64,000 nt of DNA from DASXRA01 sp036502575 (GTDB lineage Bacteria > Actinomycetota > Actinomycetes > Mycobacteriales > Jatrophihabitantaceae), in NCBI GenBank assembly GCA_036502575.1, contig DASXYL010000065.1:93949-157948 (forward strand). The letters run 5' to 3'. Under the pieces are notes generated by a model. The model was not told where the DNA came from, made no database searches, and saw only the letters and a program-made list of their open reading frames with translations. Below are positions 17,586-25,451 of the stretch, in pieces. The translations under genes were made by a program, and so were the position numbers. Within the stretch, counting starts at the first letter, position 1; each line of letters opens with the position of its first letter.

Positions 17586-19151
17586 TTAGCCCGTCGGCAG
17601 ATCGGCGCGGAGCAGTCCGGCGCCGCGATCGGCCAAGTTGCGTGAACCGCGCTGTTCGAGCCTGTAGAGCTCATCGGCGAGCGGGGACAAGTGGTTCCGC
17701 TTGACCCACTCCTCGTCGAGATAGCGGTATTGCTCCCCGAGAGTGGACGGGCGGAACTCGCGCGCACGCCGGTTGTACTCCTCGAGATCGACCCGACCGG
17801 CGCTGGTGACCCAGAGCCCCGACTTCGGTTCCAGACTCGTCGAGCCCGAGAACTTCGAGCGGTCACCAGCGGTCAGTGCGACATCGGACCCGTGATCGGC
17901 GACCGGGTAAGGGATACCGGTCAACATGTTCTGGTTGAGGCCCGAGTACCGCGCCATCGAGTATTCGTTGGCCTTCTGATGTGGGAAGCCGAGCAGGCCC
18001 ACCATCTCGCCCAGGTTGTCGCGTCCGTACTCGTCGTTCATCAGCGGCTTGAACCTCTGGACCCGCTCGTCGAGTTCGAACCAGTCCTCCTGCCGGTACG
18101 TCCCGGTGAGGTGAGCGAAGTCCTTCGCGACCGACGAGTAGACCAGAGCTCCCGCGTCGATCATCTGCTCGCGCGACCAGCTCGCGATCCGCTTCCACAG
18201 CTCGGCGGTCGCCTCGTTGAGGATCTCGCGGTAGGACTCCATGGTGTCGGCGAGTGCGTCCGCATTGTCCATACCGGTAGGTACGTAGCCGTCGGTAAGT
18301 GCGTCGGAGGTGTACATGCCGACGGCGACGATGTTCGCCGCGTCGTAGGTTGGCTCCGCCTCGAACGATGCCCAGTCGTCCATCAGGAGGAAGTTGGTGT
18401 CTTTGAACACCAGTGGGATGGTGAGGTTCGCAACCGGCAACCGCGTGGCGATGCCGTCCAGCCAGGGGTAGTCGCCTTCGGTGAGTTCGAAAAAGTCGCG
18501 GACGATCATCTGCCGGCGGTCGCCGAAGTTGTAGGGGCCGCTGTTGTGAATGCCGATGCGGCACTCGCAATGGGCCAGGAACGCGTACTGCGACAGCTGG
18601 GCCAGCAGTTTTACAGCGGCGCTGTGCAGGCGGTCGCCGGCGGTAACCCCGTACAGGTCGGATTCGAAGACCTGCAGGGTGCGCTCAGGGAGCAGCTGGC
18701 TGCGATCGCCGAACTCCTTGTTGGTGAGGTGACCGTCGTTGCGGTGGTAGGCCAGGTTGAACCGGCGGGAGAAGTCGAGTACGTCGACGACGTCCTGCGC
18801 CGCGTCCTCGGGACCGAGCAGTCCCCAGTTCAGCAGCATTTCCCGGCCCAAGAGGTAGAAGGTGGGGATGCCCCACGCGGCGTTCACGGTGTCGACCTTC
18901 AGGCTCACTTCCCGCGCGCGGTCGCCGAGCTCCTCAGCCGGCGTCACGGCGTCGATCTCGCGCAGCAGCGTCGGGAGCCGGTAGAAGCTGTTGAGGTAGG
19001 ACAGCAGCATGTACGGGTTCATCGGGAACAGCTTCGACTCCTGGACCGTCCGCGTGATGCACAGCCAGTAGGTCGTGTCGCTGAGGTTGCGCAGGAAGTT
19101 GTTCGTCTCGAGCAGTGCGCGGTAGGTCGGAGAGGTCGTCGAGGTACCCAT
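17586..19151 (-). CDS. Large partner of swivel protein, module A (unknown family)
   Basis: 521 residues, no family recognised. It shares spaced motifs with the products of 21974-23230 and 23606-24781: SKLFPMNPYMLL (cf. SELFPMLPYMSL, SELFGMNTYILM), LGREML, a central YAFL-x8-IGIHNSGPYNFGD (cf. IYDSGPYPAGE and VCDTGPYHLGD) and YPWLDGIA. This copy carries an extra 100 or so C-terminal residues. I infer a homologous, mainly helical, soluble enzyme or substrate-binding subunit, three copies of which sit beside free phosphohistidine-domain genes. ATG 19151 lies two bases after the swivel gene's stop; GTG 19160 is an alternative overlapping start. Confidence 0.75.
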   Translation of the reverse strand: MGTSTTSPTYRALLETNNFLRNLSDTTYWLCITRTVQESKLFPMNPYMLLSYLNSFYRLPTLLREIDAVTPAEELGDRAREVSLKVDTVNAAWGIPTFYLLGREMLLNWGLLGPEDAAQDVVDVLDFSRRFNLAYHRNDGHLTNKEFGDRSQLLPERTLQVFESDLYGVTAGDRLHSAAVKLLAQLSQYAFLAHCECRIGIHNSGPYNFGDRRQMIVRDFFELTEGDYPWLDGIATRLPVANLTIPLVFKDTNFLLMDDWASFEAEPTYDAANIVAVGMYTSDALTDGYVPTGMDNADALADTMESYREILNEATAELWKRIASWSREQMIDAGALVYSSVAKDFAHLTGTYRQEDWFELDERVQRFKPLMNDEYGRDNLGEMVGLLGFPHQKANEYSMARYSGLNQNMLTGIPYPVADHGSDVALTAGDRSKFSGSTSLEPKSGLWVTSAGRVDLEEYNRRAREFRPSTLGEQYRYLDEEWVKRNHLSPLADELYRLEQRGSRNLADRGAGLLRADLPTG

Positions 19152-19152
19152 G

Positions 19153-19872
19153 TCAGCCACCGTTCTCGATCTTCCAGATCCGGGCGTGCCCGGTGTCGCC
19201 GGTCTCGTATGCGTCCGATGCGGGCGGCGGCGCGGTCACCTCGATCTCGACGACGTCGCCGTCGGCCAGGGTGTCGATCTTGCAGTTCATAAGGGTCGGG
19301 ACGTCGTACTCGCGGGCCAGGATGCCCAGATGCGAGCGGACCGTCCCGCCCAGGCAGACGACGCCGGCGAACCCTTCGATGATCGGTGCGGTCAGGGTGC
19401 CGCCAGAGTCGTCGATCACCGCGATCGTGCCGGGCGGAATGCCGTCAGTCAGATAGTTCATGACCTGCTCGATGTTCGAGATCAGCGCGACGGGCCCGCG
19501 GAGCGGAGCTGGCTTGCGGATGACGTTGTCACCCGTGCCGACCTGGCGACGTCCGTCCACGATCTCGAATGAGTGCTCCGCGGACGGGGTCGGCTTTTGC
19601 GGCTGCTTGTACTTCTGCGGTTCGGCCTCGAAGGAGATCGTCGCCGAGAAGTCGAAGCGGTAGCCCGATTCGAGCGTCTCCTGCTCGATCGCCTCAGCGT
19701 CGGCCCGAGAGAACAGGTCGAGTTCTCGGTCGAAGACGATTTTCGACCACGGCTCGCCGATCTCGGCTAAACGTCGTGCGACCAAGTCTCGTACGGCGGA
19801 GTTGTACCGCGCTGGGAGCGGCATCAACTCGCTTGATCCCCACTTCGGCGGAGTCGTTGCAGGCACGGACAT
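19153..19872 (-). CDS. PEP-utilising swivel-domain protein, module A (extended)
   Basis: 239 residues. The C-terminal half (about 125-215) is a phosphohistidine swivel domain: ISNIEQVMNYLTDGIPPGTI, then GFAGVVCLGGTVRSHLGILA with His181 in the position of the phosphorylated His of PPDK/PEP synthase (GG-x-T-S-H), then VPTL and DGDVVEIEV. The N-terminal 120 residues are an extension absent from the other two swivel proteins, with a YKQPQKPTP stretch. It has no ATP or PEP domain, so it needs a phosphoryl donor in trans. ATG 19872 follows an AGAGG site; GTG 19878 is less likely. It is coupled to the module A partner and divergent from the LuxR gene. Confidence 0.82.
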   Translation of the reverse strand: MSVPATTPPKWGSSELMPLPARYNSAVRDLVARRLAEIGEPWSKIVFDRELDLFSRADAEAIEQETLESGYRFDFSATISFEAEPQKYKQPQKPTPSAEHSFEIVDGRRQVGTGDNVIRKPAPLRGPVALISNIEQVMNYLTDGIPPGTIAVIDDSGGTLTAPIIEGFAGVVCLGGTVRSHLGILAREYDVPTLMNCKIDTLADGDVVEIEVTAPPPASDAYETGDTGHARIWKIENGG

Positions 19873-19934
19873 GGGCACCTCTCGCGGGTAGCGTCGAGCG
19901 TCCGATCAGCTGGCTTGCGCCGATCGGACCAATG

Positions 19935-19977
19935 TCAGTCACGAAGAGATTTCGGTTTGTTCACCTGACTGAAATCT
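19935..19977. promoter_or_regulatory. Interleaved inverted repeats between swivel A and luxR genes
   Basis: Two 7-bp perfect inverted pairs interleave in the 112-bp divergent gap: TCAGTCA (19935-19941) with TGACTGA (19966-19972), and AGATTTC (19947-19953) with GAAATCT (19971-19977). The right arms overlap by two bases and lie directly before the luxR start (19985), whose AGGT ribosome-binding site follows at 19978-19981. This is a good candidate operator for the divergent LuxR regulator and for control of the leftward run. Confidence 0.5.
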
Positions 19978-19984
19978 AGGTACT

Positions 19985-20809
19985 GTGCCAGGTGTGACGC
20001 AGTCCACGATGGTGGACAGTGCGAGTCCGGTGTCCGGGACACCATCCGTCCGACGCGGTCGCGCCGTCCTCCGAAATGCCGACTACAAGCGCGCGTTCGA
20101 GGTGCTCGAGCGGTGCGACTCCGCCGCCTGCCTCTCAGACTTCAAGGAGCAGGTCGTCGAGGCGATCGGCAGCGTGCTCGGTTTCCAGCACACATCATTC
20201 TTCGCTGGCCCCACGTTCCAAACGACGTTCGGCGACCGAGGGCCGATCCTCGGCGGGAACACCATCAAGATGTTCCCGGAGTACCAGGACCGCTGGTCCA
20301 AGTACGACCTGTTCTCCTCGCCCATCGCGCTACGCATGTTGATGTCGAGCGGCGTCGCGTCATTGCCGGAGCTCGTGGCCATCGGTGGGCTGCCGTCCAC
20401 GGCGACTGCCTACATCCGGCACTTCCTCGTGAACACGTGGGGAATGGAGACCGCGGGCGCGATGCGCCTTGATCTGTACGGTAGTCACACGGCCCTGATC
20501 GGCGTGTTCGACTCGAATCCCGACGCGCTCGGTCCGAACGAGTTGGGCACGCTTCGCCTGCTCAGCCGGCAACTGTCAGCGATCGCGCGCGGCATCCCGT
20601 TCGTGCCGGCCCGCGCCGCGTTCAGCAACCTGTCGGGACGTCAGCGCGAGGTCGTCCGCCTGATCGCCGAAGGCCTGAGTAACGCGCAGATCGCCACCGC
20701 TCTGTGCCTCGCCGAGGACAGCGTCAAGAAGTACGTCAGCCGGATTCTTACCGCTACGGAGTGCCAGACCAGGATGGAGCTCGCCATCCTGGCCCGGTCC
20801 GGAATGTAG
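19985..20809 (+). CDS. LuxR-family transcriptional regulator
   Basis: 274 residues with a GAF-like N-terminal sensory region (about 35-200, e.g. VLGFQHTSFFAGP) and a C-terminal LuxR/NarL helix-turn-helix (about 212-270: LSGRQREVVRLIAEGLSNAQIA and DSVKKYVSRIL). The start is the GTG at 19985, or the ATG at 20009. It is the only rightward gene in the island, divergent from the long leftward run, and its TAG stop is immediately adjacent to the stop of the gene at 20810-21955 with no bases between. It probably senses a pathway compound and controls the cluster. Confidence 0.87.
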   Translation: MPGVTQSTMVDSASPVSGTPSVRRGRAVLRNADYKRAFEVLERCDSAACLSDFKEQVVEAIGSVLGFQHTSFFAGPTFQTTFGDRGPILGGNTIKMFPEYQDRWSKYDLFSSPIALRMLMSSGVASLPELVAIGGLPSTATAYIRHFLVNTWGMETAGAMRLDLYGSHTALIGVFDSNPDALGPNELGTLRLLSRQLSAIARGIPFVPARAAFSNLSGRQREVVRLIAEGLSNAQIATALCLAEDSVKKYVSRILTATECQTRMELAILARSGM

Positions 20810-21955
20810 CTACAGGAACGACCCTTCGGCGGTCAGCCCGTATCGCGGGTGCTCGCCGACCACGATCGTCTCGAAGATGCCGTAGCCGACGGCGTCGCCC
20901 TCGCGCACGCGGATGACGCAGTCGCGCAACTGGTGCACCTCGCGGGCGGTGTCCGGCGCGGACACGTCCGCGTAGCGCTCGCCGTCCAGATGATCGGGGC
21001 CGAGCCACACCCCATGTCGCTGGCCCTTGAACCCGAAGTACAGGCCGGTGCCGAGGTGGAATCCGGTGTCACTCACCGATTCAACCTCGATGGTCCGGGT
21101 CTTGCCCCAACCGGCGTCGAAGGTCATCGTTCCGCCGAGCAGACGCCGGTTGGCGGGATCGAATTTCAGGTCGTCGCGTATCCCGGCCAGCGGCACCTGG
21201 CTGCCGTCACTCTGGTTGGCGAAACCCGAGAAGTAGGTGACGACGTCGTCCACGGACTGCAGGTAGTGGTGGATCTCGTAGTGGCTACCGTCCGGACGCT
21301 GGAAGTACATCGGGCTCCAGAACAGGATGAAGTTCTGCTGCAGGCGGTCCGGGCGGGCCACATCGACCGGCGGCTCGCCGACATCCATGCGGATACCCCA
21401 GGAGTGGTCGCGGAAACCGAACCAGTCCTCGTCGCGCACCTCGATCTTTTCGCCGTCCACCGTCACCTGCCCGCTGACCGTACACAGCTGGTGGTAGCGG
21501 AGCACTTCGGAGCAGATGCGCAAACCGACGGGCTCGCGCTGCGCGTCCTTCGCTTCCAGGAACGGCGGCAACACGCGGGTGAGCGTGACGTCGAATTCGA
21601 GCGGCAGGACATCGTTCTTGCGCAGAACGAATCGCACCTTGTTCAAGGGGTCGATGACCTCGTAGTCGAAGGGCCCCGCACCGGTGCGACCGAGATCGAG
21701 GTCGAGCTGCCGGCTGGCCCGGACGGTGAGCTGCTCCTTTCCGCGTGACACCCCGGCGAACATGTCCATGACGTTGCGGTTGTGGTACTTGCCGAGCCCG
21801 CAGTCGATCTGCAGGGAGCCGTTCTTTGCGAACAAGGAACCCCAGATCTTCTCCGTCCACGACAGGTCGGACTCCCCGACGGTGGCGAACGTCTCCGCTG
21901 TCTGGTGGCAGAGCTGCTCGTCTACCGGAAGGATCTTCTGCATCGACTGCCGCAT
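20810..21955 (-). CDS. CrtC/lipocalin-like hydratase-family protein
   Basis: 381 residues, rich in predicted beta strands. It carries the FRDHSWGIR motif (residues 181-189), which marks the CrtC-like carotenoid/hydroxyneurosporene hydratase-related and DUF7064/7065-type proteins, plus a repeated GTMTFDAGWGKTRTIEVES sheet region near residue 280. Some relatives add water to isoprenoid double bonds or cyclise products; most actinobacterial members are uncharacterised. GGAGAAG precedes the ATG at 21955. It lies 18 bases downstream of partner B, in the same transcription unit as modules B and C, so it probably acts on the same substrate. Confidence 0.7.
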   Translation of the reverse strand: MRQSMQKILPVDEQLCHQTAETFATVGESDLSWTEKIWGSLFAKNGSLQIDCGLGKYHNRNVMDMFAGVSRGKEQLTVRASRQLDLDLGRTGAGPFDYEVIDPLNKVRFVLRKNDVLPLEFDVTLTRVLPPFLEAKDAQREPVGLRICSEVLRYHQLCTVSGQVTVDGEKIEVRDEDWFGFRDHSWGIRMDVGEPPVDVARPDRLQQNFILFWSPMYFQRPDGSHYEIHHYLQSVDDVVTYFSGFANQSDGSQVPLAGIRDDLKFDPANRRLLGGTMTFDAGWGKTRTIEVESVSDTGFHLGTGLYFGFKGQRHGVWLGPDHLDGERYADVSAPDTAREVHQLRDCVIRVREGDAVGYGIFETIVVGEHPRYGLTAEGSFL

Positions 21956-21973
21956 AAGGCTTCTCCTTGTTCG

Positions 21974-23230
21974 CTAGGTGAGTGGCGAGAACGACCCGGG
22001 CAGATCGTTCGCCACGAGAGCGGTCCCGAAGATCGCGGCCGCCTGGTCGTCGTCCCCTAGCGGCTCCGGGTACAGCGCGAGCGTGTCGGCGGAGATGGAC
22101 CAGTCGATCTGGTCGGTCACTCCGGCCAGGGCCGCGAAGGGCTTGAGCCCCCAGGTGTACATCCGCGTCGCCGCGAAGATTCGCTGCTCGCGGTCCATGT
22201 CGGCGAACGTCTGGTACAGCTGCAGGTGAGTCTTGGAGAGGTCCGTGACGAGGTCCGCCCACTGCGTCGGCTCGATCCGCGAGCGGGAACCGTCGGAGTG
22301 GTGACCGATGACGGCGGCATGCGTGACCGCAGCCAGCAGCTGATCCGGCTCGGTGAACGTCGTCCCCCAGTCGTTGATCTCGAAGCTCGCGAACGACGAC
22401 GGGTCGAACGTCAGCACGAGCGAGAGGCCGGCATAGGGCGCGGCCAGATCGGCGGCCCACGGGTAGCCGAACGCACTCGAGTGCAGGCACAGGTAGTCGC
22501 GCACGATCACCGCCCGGCCCTCGCCCGCCGGGTACGGGCCGGAGTCGTAGATGCCCACTCGCGAGTCGGTGAAGTAGAGGAACGAGTACCCGGACACGGT
22601 CGCGTTGAGTCGCTTCAACGCCTTCGCGCTGGCTGGGTCCAGCGGAGCAGTCTCGGCCAGCAGCGTGGCCACCTCCTTGTCGGGGAGGTACCGGTTGGTG
22701 AAGCCGGCGTCCTTGTTGTCGAGCGTGGCGTCGCCGCGCTGCGCCAGCGTCAGGCGCCGCCAGAAGTCGACCACGGTCCGCACCTCGTCGAGCCGTTCGT
22801 TTCGCGCGAGCTTGCCCATGCGGATAAGGCATTCGCGGCCGCAGAGGTAGTGGTAGCCGGCCATCCACGTCCACAGCGGGCTCGCTACTCCTGCAGCCGC
22901 GCGAAGCCGATGCCCGATCTGCTCGGCCGGCATGACCGCGTCGATGACCGGAATCCGTTCTCCGTAGGTGTGAAAGTCCTCGATCACCGACAGGGACATG
23001 TACGGCAGCATCGGAAACAGCTCTGAGGTGAACGCCGATCTACGAGTCATCTCGGGTTTGAATGCGCGCCCCATGTGCTGGACGAGGTCGTTCAACTGCT
23101 CGTCAGACATCCGCTCGCCGATCAGCACGTCCAGATCATCAGACGTGACCTCGATGTCGAAGTCCTTGACCGCGATCTCGTCGCCTACGCGCCTGATGTA
23201 GCCCCACCAGCGTTCGGACACGGTGCTCAT
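21974..23230 (-). CDS. Large partner of swivel protein, module B (unknown family)
   Basis: 418 residues, homologous by spaced motifs to the module A and C partners: FTSELFPMLPYMSL (about 65-78), YLCGREC, the central GYSFLYFTDSRVGIYDSGPY, FEINDWGT near the middle, and a C-terminal MYTWGLKPFAALAGVTDQIDW that matches MYSWKLKSWARLAGCFDEIDW of module C. No known catalytic signature and no membrane segment or signal peptide are visible. ATG 23230 lies 17 bases after the module B swivel stop with a GGGAG site. Conserved Asp/Asn, Ser/Thr-Gly-Pro-Tyr and Trp positions suggest an active site, but the activity is unknown. Confidence 0.75.
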   Translation of the reverse strand: MSTVSERWWGYIRRVGDEIAVKDFDIEVTSDDLDVLIGERMSDEQLNDLVQHMGRAFKPEMTRRSAFTSELFPMLPYMSLSVIEDFHTYGERIPVIDAVMPAEQIGHRLRAAAGVASPLWTWMAGYHYLCGRECLIRMGKLARNERLDEVRTVVDFWRRLTLAQRGDATLDNKDAGFTNRYLPDKEVATLLAETAPLDPASAKALKRLNATVSGYSFLYFTDSRVGIYDSGPYPAGEGRAVIVRDYLCLHSSAFGYPWAADLAAPYAGLSLVLTFDPSSFASFEINDWGTTFTEPDQLLAAVTHAAVIGHHSDGSRSRIEPTQWADLVTDLSKTHLQLYQTFADMDREQRIFAATRMYTWGLKPFAALAGVTDQIDWSISADTLALYPEPLGDDDQAAAIFGTALVANDLPGSFSPLT

Positions 23231-23247
23231 GACTGCTCCCGTCTGTT

Positions 23248-23601
23248 TCAGCCGGCCAGCGACACGGTGCCGAGATCGGCAGCTCGCGCTTCGAGAACCA
23301 CCTCGGTGCCGTCCGCGATCTCGGCGCTGAGCCGGGTGCCGACCAGGCAGGGCACCTCGAACTCGCGAGACACGATCGCCAGGTGCGAGCGCAGCGTCCC
23401 GTCCATGGAGATGATGCCGCCGAGCCGGCCCAGGATCGGCGAGAGGAACGTGGTGCCTCCGGACTGGACGAGCGCGATGGTCGACTCGAGGTCGTCGTTG
23501 ATCGATGCGATGACATCCTGCGGCGACCTGAACCGTTGCAGTCGCCCCTTCGTCGCCACGAACTGGTACGAGGGCGTTCCGGTGCCCAGCTGCGTGCTCA
23601 T
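23248..23601 (-). CDS. Free-standing PEP-utilising swivel domain, module B
   Basis: About 117 residues, essentially a single phosphohistidine swivel domain: FRSPQDVIASINDDLESTIA, GGTTFLSPILGRLGGIIS, then DGTLRSHLAIVSREFEVPCL with His73 at the phosphorylated position, and DGTEVVLEA at the end. No ATP-grasp or PEP domain is attached. I chose ATG 23601, four bases after the partner C stop; GTG 23637 would overlap that gene. The protein should receive and pass on a phosphoryl group carried on His73, with the adjacent partner B as the likely target. Confidence 0.82.
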   Translation of the reverse strand: MSTQLGTGTPSYQFVATKGRLQRFRSPQDVIASINDDLESTIALVQSGGTTFLSPILGRLGGIISMDGTLRSHLAIVSREFEVPCLVGTRLSAEIADGTEVVLEARAADLGTVSLAG

Positions 23602-23605
23602 CGGG

Positions 23606-24781
23606 CTAGCCACCGATCGGCCGGAAGCAGCTGTCACGATCTTGCGGCACGAACACTCCGCCGATGAGGCCGAGTGCGACCTCCGGATCGCTGAACCGCT
23701 CGTAGGAATCGGCGATCCGGGGCGTGATGTCCCAGTCGATCTCGTCGAAGCAGCCGGCCAGGCGGGCCCAGCTCTTCAGCTTCCAGCTGTACATCTGGGT
23801 AGCACACAGGTTGCGGTACTCGGGATGAGACTCGGCGAAGCGCTGGTAGAGCGCCCGATGCGCCTTTCGGACGGAGGACGTGACCGCGTCCACCTCCCCT
23901 GGTTCCAGCGGCCGGAGATCGCCGTCGTCCGTGACGAACACCCGTGCCTCGATCACTTCAGCGAGGTAGTCGCTGGGGTCGAACCACGCCGTTCCCCAGA
24001 CGTTGTTGTCCATGCCGACGGTGTCGGGCAGCCGGTAGGCGATGACGAACTGGTGATGCGCCAACTGCTCGCGGATGCCGTCCAGCCAGGGGAACTCGCC
24101 GTACTTGTCGGCACATAGCTCACGCAACGCAAGGAACGTGCCGTCGCCCAAGTGGTACGGGCCCGTATCGCAGACGGCCGTGCGCGCGTCGCAGTTCTCG
24201 AGGAACGCATACCCGGTCAACCGGGCGCCGAGCTTTCGCAGGCCCAGCCGGGTCGCATCGTCGGCTGGTGTGAGGTGCTGCCGAATGCTGCTCAGGGTCG
24301 CGTCGTCGACAACCCGCGAGCTGTTGGGTGGGTCGGCGTCCATGTTGAACAGGACGCCGTCGGCGCGCATCGCGATCGTGGCCTGGCGCCAGAACCTCAG
24401 GACGGCGAGCTGGTCGTCAAGCCCCTGCTCGAGCGGGTTTTCGCCGAGATCGACGAAAAGCTCCCGGCCGGTCAGGTAGTGCAGGGGCATCGCGGCCAGG
24501 TTGATGAAGCTCTTCTTGGTGCCGACCGAGAGCTCGGACGCGACGAGGTTCTGCGGGGTCGAGTGTTTGAGGATCGTGCGGAGGCGTTCCGGTACCCGCA
24601 GGTAGTCCTCCATCATCGACATGAGGATGTAGGTGTTCATGCCGAACAGCTCGGACTCGAACACCGTGCGGCGAGTCAGTTCGGACTTGTAGGCGGCTCC
24701 GGCCTTGTGGATCAGCCAGTTCCACTCGTCGAGGGACGGCTCGTAGTCCGGGTCCTGGTAGAGCGCGGTCAGATCGGTCAT
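23606..24781 (-). CDS. Large partner of swivel protein, module C (unknown family)
   Basis: 391 residues, third member of the unrecognised partner family. Shared motifs: FESELFGMNTYILM (about 40-53), HYLTGRELF, GYAFLENCDARTAVCDTGPY (near 190), FPWLDGI, DNNVWGTAWFD, and MYSWKLKSWARLAG with DEIDWDI near 330. It is soluble and mostly helical by composition. The ATG at 24781 overlaps the module C swivel gene stop (ATGA), so the two proteins are made together, a strong hint that they form a complex. No function can be assigned from known families. Confidence 0.75.
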   Translation of the reverse strand: MTDLTALYQDPDYEPSLDEWNWLIHKAGAAYKSELTRRTVFESELFGMNTYILMSMMEDYLRVPERLRTILKHSTPQNLVASELSVGTKKSFINLAAMPLHYLTGRELFVDLGENPLEQGLDDQLAVLRFWRQATIAMRADGVLFNMDADPPNSSRVVDDATLSSIRQHLTPADDATRLGLRKLGARLTGYAFLENCDARTAVCDTGPYHLGDGTFLALRELCADKYGEFPWLDGIREQLAHHQFVIAYRLPDTVGMDNNVWGTAWFDPSDYLAEVIEARVFVTDDGDLRPLEPGEVDAVTSSVRKAHRALYQRFAESHPEYRNLCATQMYSWKLKSWARLAGCFDEIDWDITPRIADSYERFSDPEVALGLIGGVFVPQDRDSCFRPIGG

Positions 24782-25152
24782 GTCGTCACCACCGATGCCT
24801 TGAGCACACGCGCGGTCTCGGCGTCGGTCAGGTCGAGGACGACCTCGTCCCCATCGCGCACTGAGCCGTGCAGCTCGGCGGCCAGCACGCAGGGCACGGC
24901 CGACTCCCGCGACAGGATCGCGAGGTGCGACTCACGGCTGCCGGCGGTACAGACGATCGCCTTAAGGTCGGGCAGGATCGGCGAAAGGAACGTCATGCCG
25001 CCCTTGTTCACGAACGCGATCGTGTTCTCGATGTCGTCGTCATCGATCGACAGCACATCGTTGGTCTCGTTGAACCACCTGGCTGTTCCGTATACCTCGC
25101 CGGCGATGAACAGGTTGACACCCGAGCCGACCTCCTCCGTGCCGTCGCTCAT
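24778..25152 (-). CDS. Free-standing PEP-utilising swivel domain, module C
   Basis: About 124 residues, again one phosphohistidine swivel domain: NDVLSIDDDDIENTIAFVNK, GGMTFLSPILPDLKAIV, AGSRESHLAILSRESAVPCV with His76, and DGDEVVLDL. It is closer to module B than to module A in length and sequence. I chose the ATG at 25152, with GGAG six bases upstream; upstream in-frame codons look non-coding. It is the first gene of the 25152-20810 transcription unit and the last gene before the tRNA that bounds the island. Confidence 0.82.
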   Translation of the reverse strand: MSDGTEEVGSGVNLFIAGEVYGTARWFNETNDVLSIDDDDIENTIAFVNKGGMTFLSPILPDLKAIVCTAGSRESHLAILSRESAVPCVLAAELHGSVRDGDEVVLDLTDAETARVLKASVVTT

Positions 25153-25389
25153 GACCGACTCCGTCCCTCGACGTCCGAACGGACACCGAATCACGGCGCC
25201 CTGCCCTACCGAGGACGCTAGGGAGGTGTGGCGCACGTCCCAATCCACCTAGGGGGACAGTGCCTCCATCCATCGCTCGCGTATCCGATGGCAACCGAAC
25301 GCGTGCAGCGGCCGGCGCCGAAATACTCGTCTGTACCAGCGCTGTGCGTCCACACAGTCACGAATCTGAAGGGCAGAAGATGGCAAGAG
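25153..25389. promoter_or_regulatory. Leader of module C/B operon at island right edge
   Basis: No gene is visible here. The stretch must contain the promoter for 25152-20810. I see a weak dyad, AGGTG (near 25224) with CACCT (near 25246), and no convincing -10/-35 pair. The tRNA-derived repeat begins at 25390. Confidence 0.3.
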
Positions 25390-25451
25390 CCCTTGATACA
25401 TAAGGCTTGTGGGGCGGGTGGGACTCGAACCCACGACCCAGGGATTATGAG
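25390..25451 (-). repeat. tRNA-derived direct repeat, right copy (candidate att)
   Basis: This is the 3' half of the tRNA at 25410-25483 plus about 20 bases beyond its 3' end. It repeats 1577-1638; bases 25422-25451 are identical to 1609-1638 over 30 bases. Identity ends in the anticodon loop, a usual crossover place for tyrosine recombinases that use tRNA genes. Confidence 0.7.

Noticed and set aside
20810..21955. Membrane or cytochrome protein
   Set aside because: No membrane segment or haem motif; the FRDHSWGIR motif and beta-rich pattern fit the CrtC/lipocalin-like group.
1853..25152. Prophage or integrative conjugative element
   Set aside because: No phage structural, replication, conjugation or integrase genes are present. 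Only the att-like ends support mobility.
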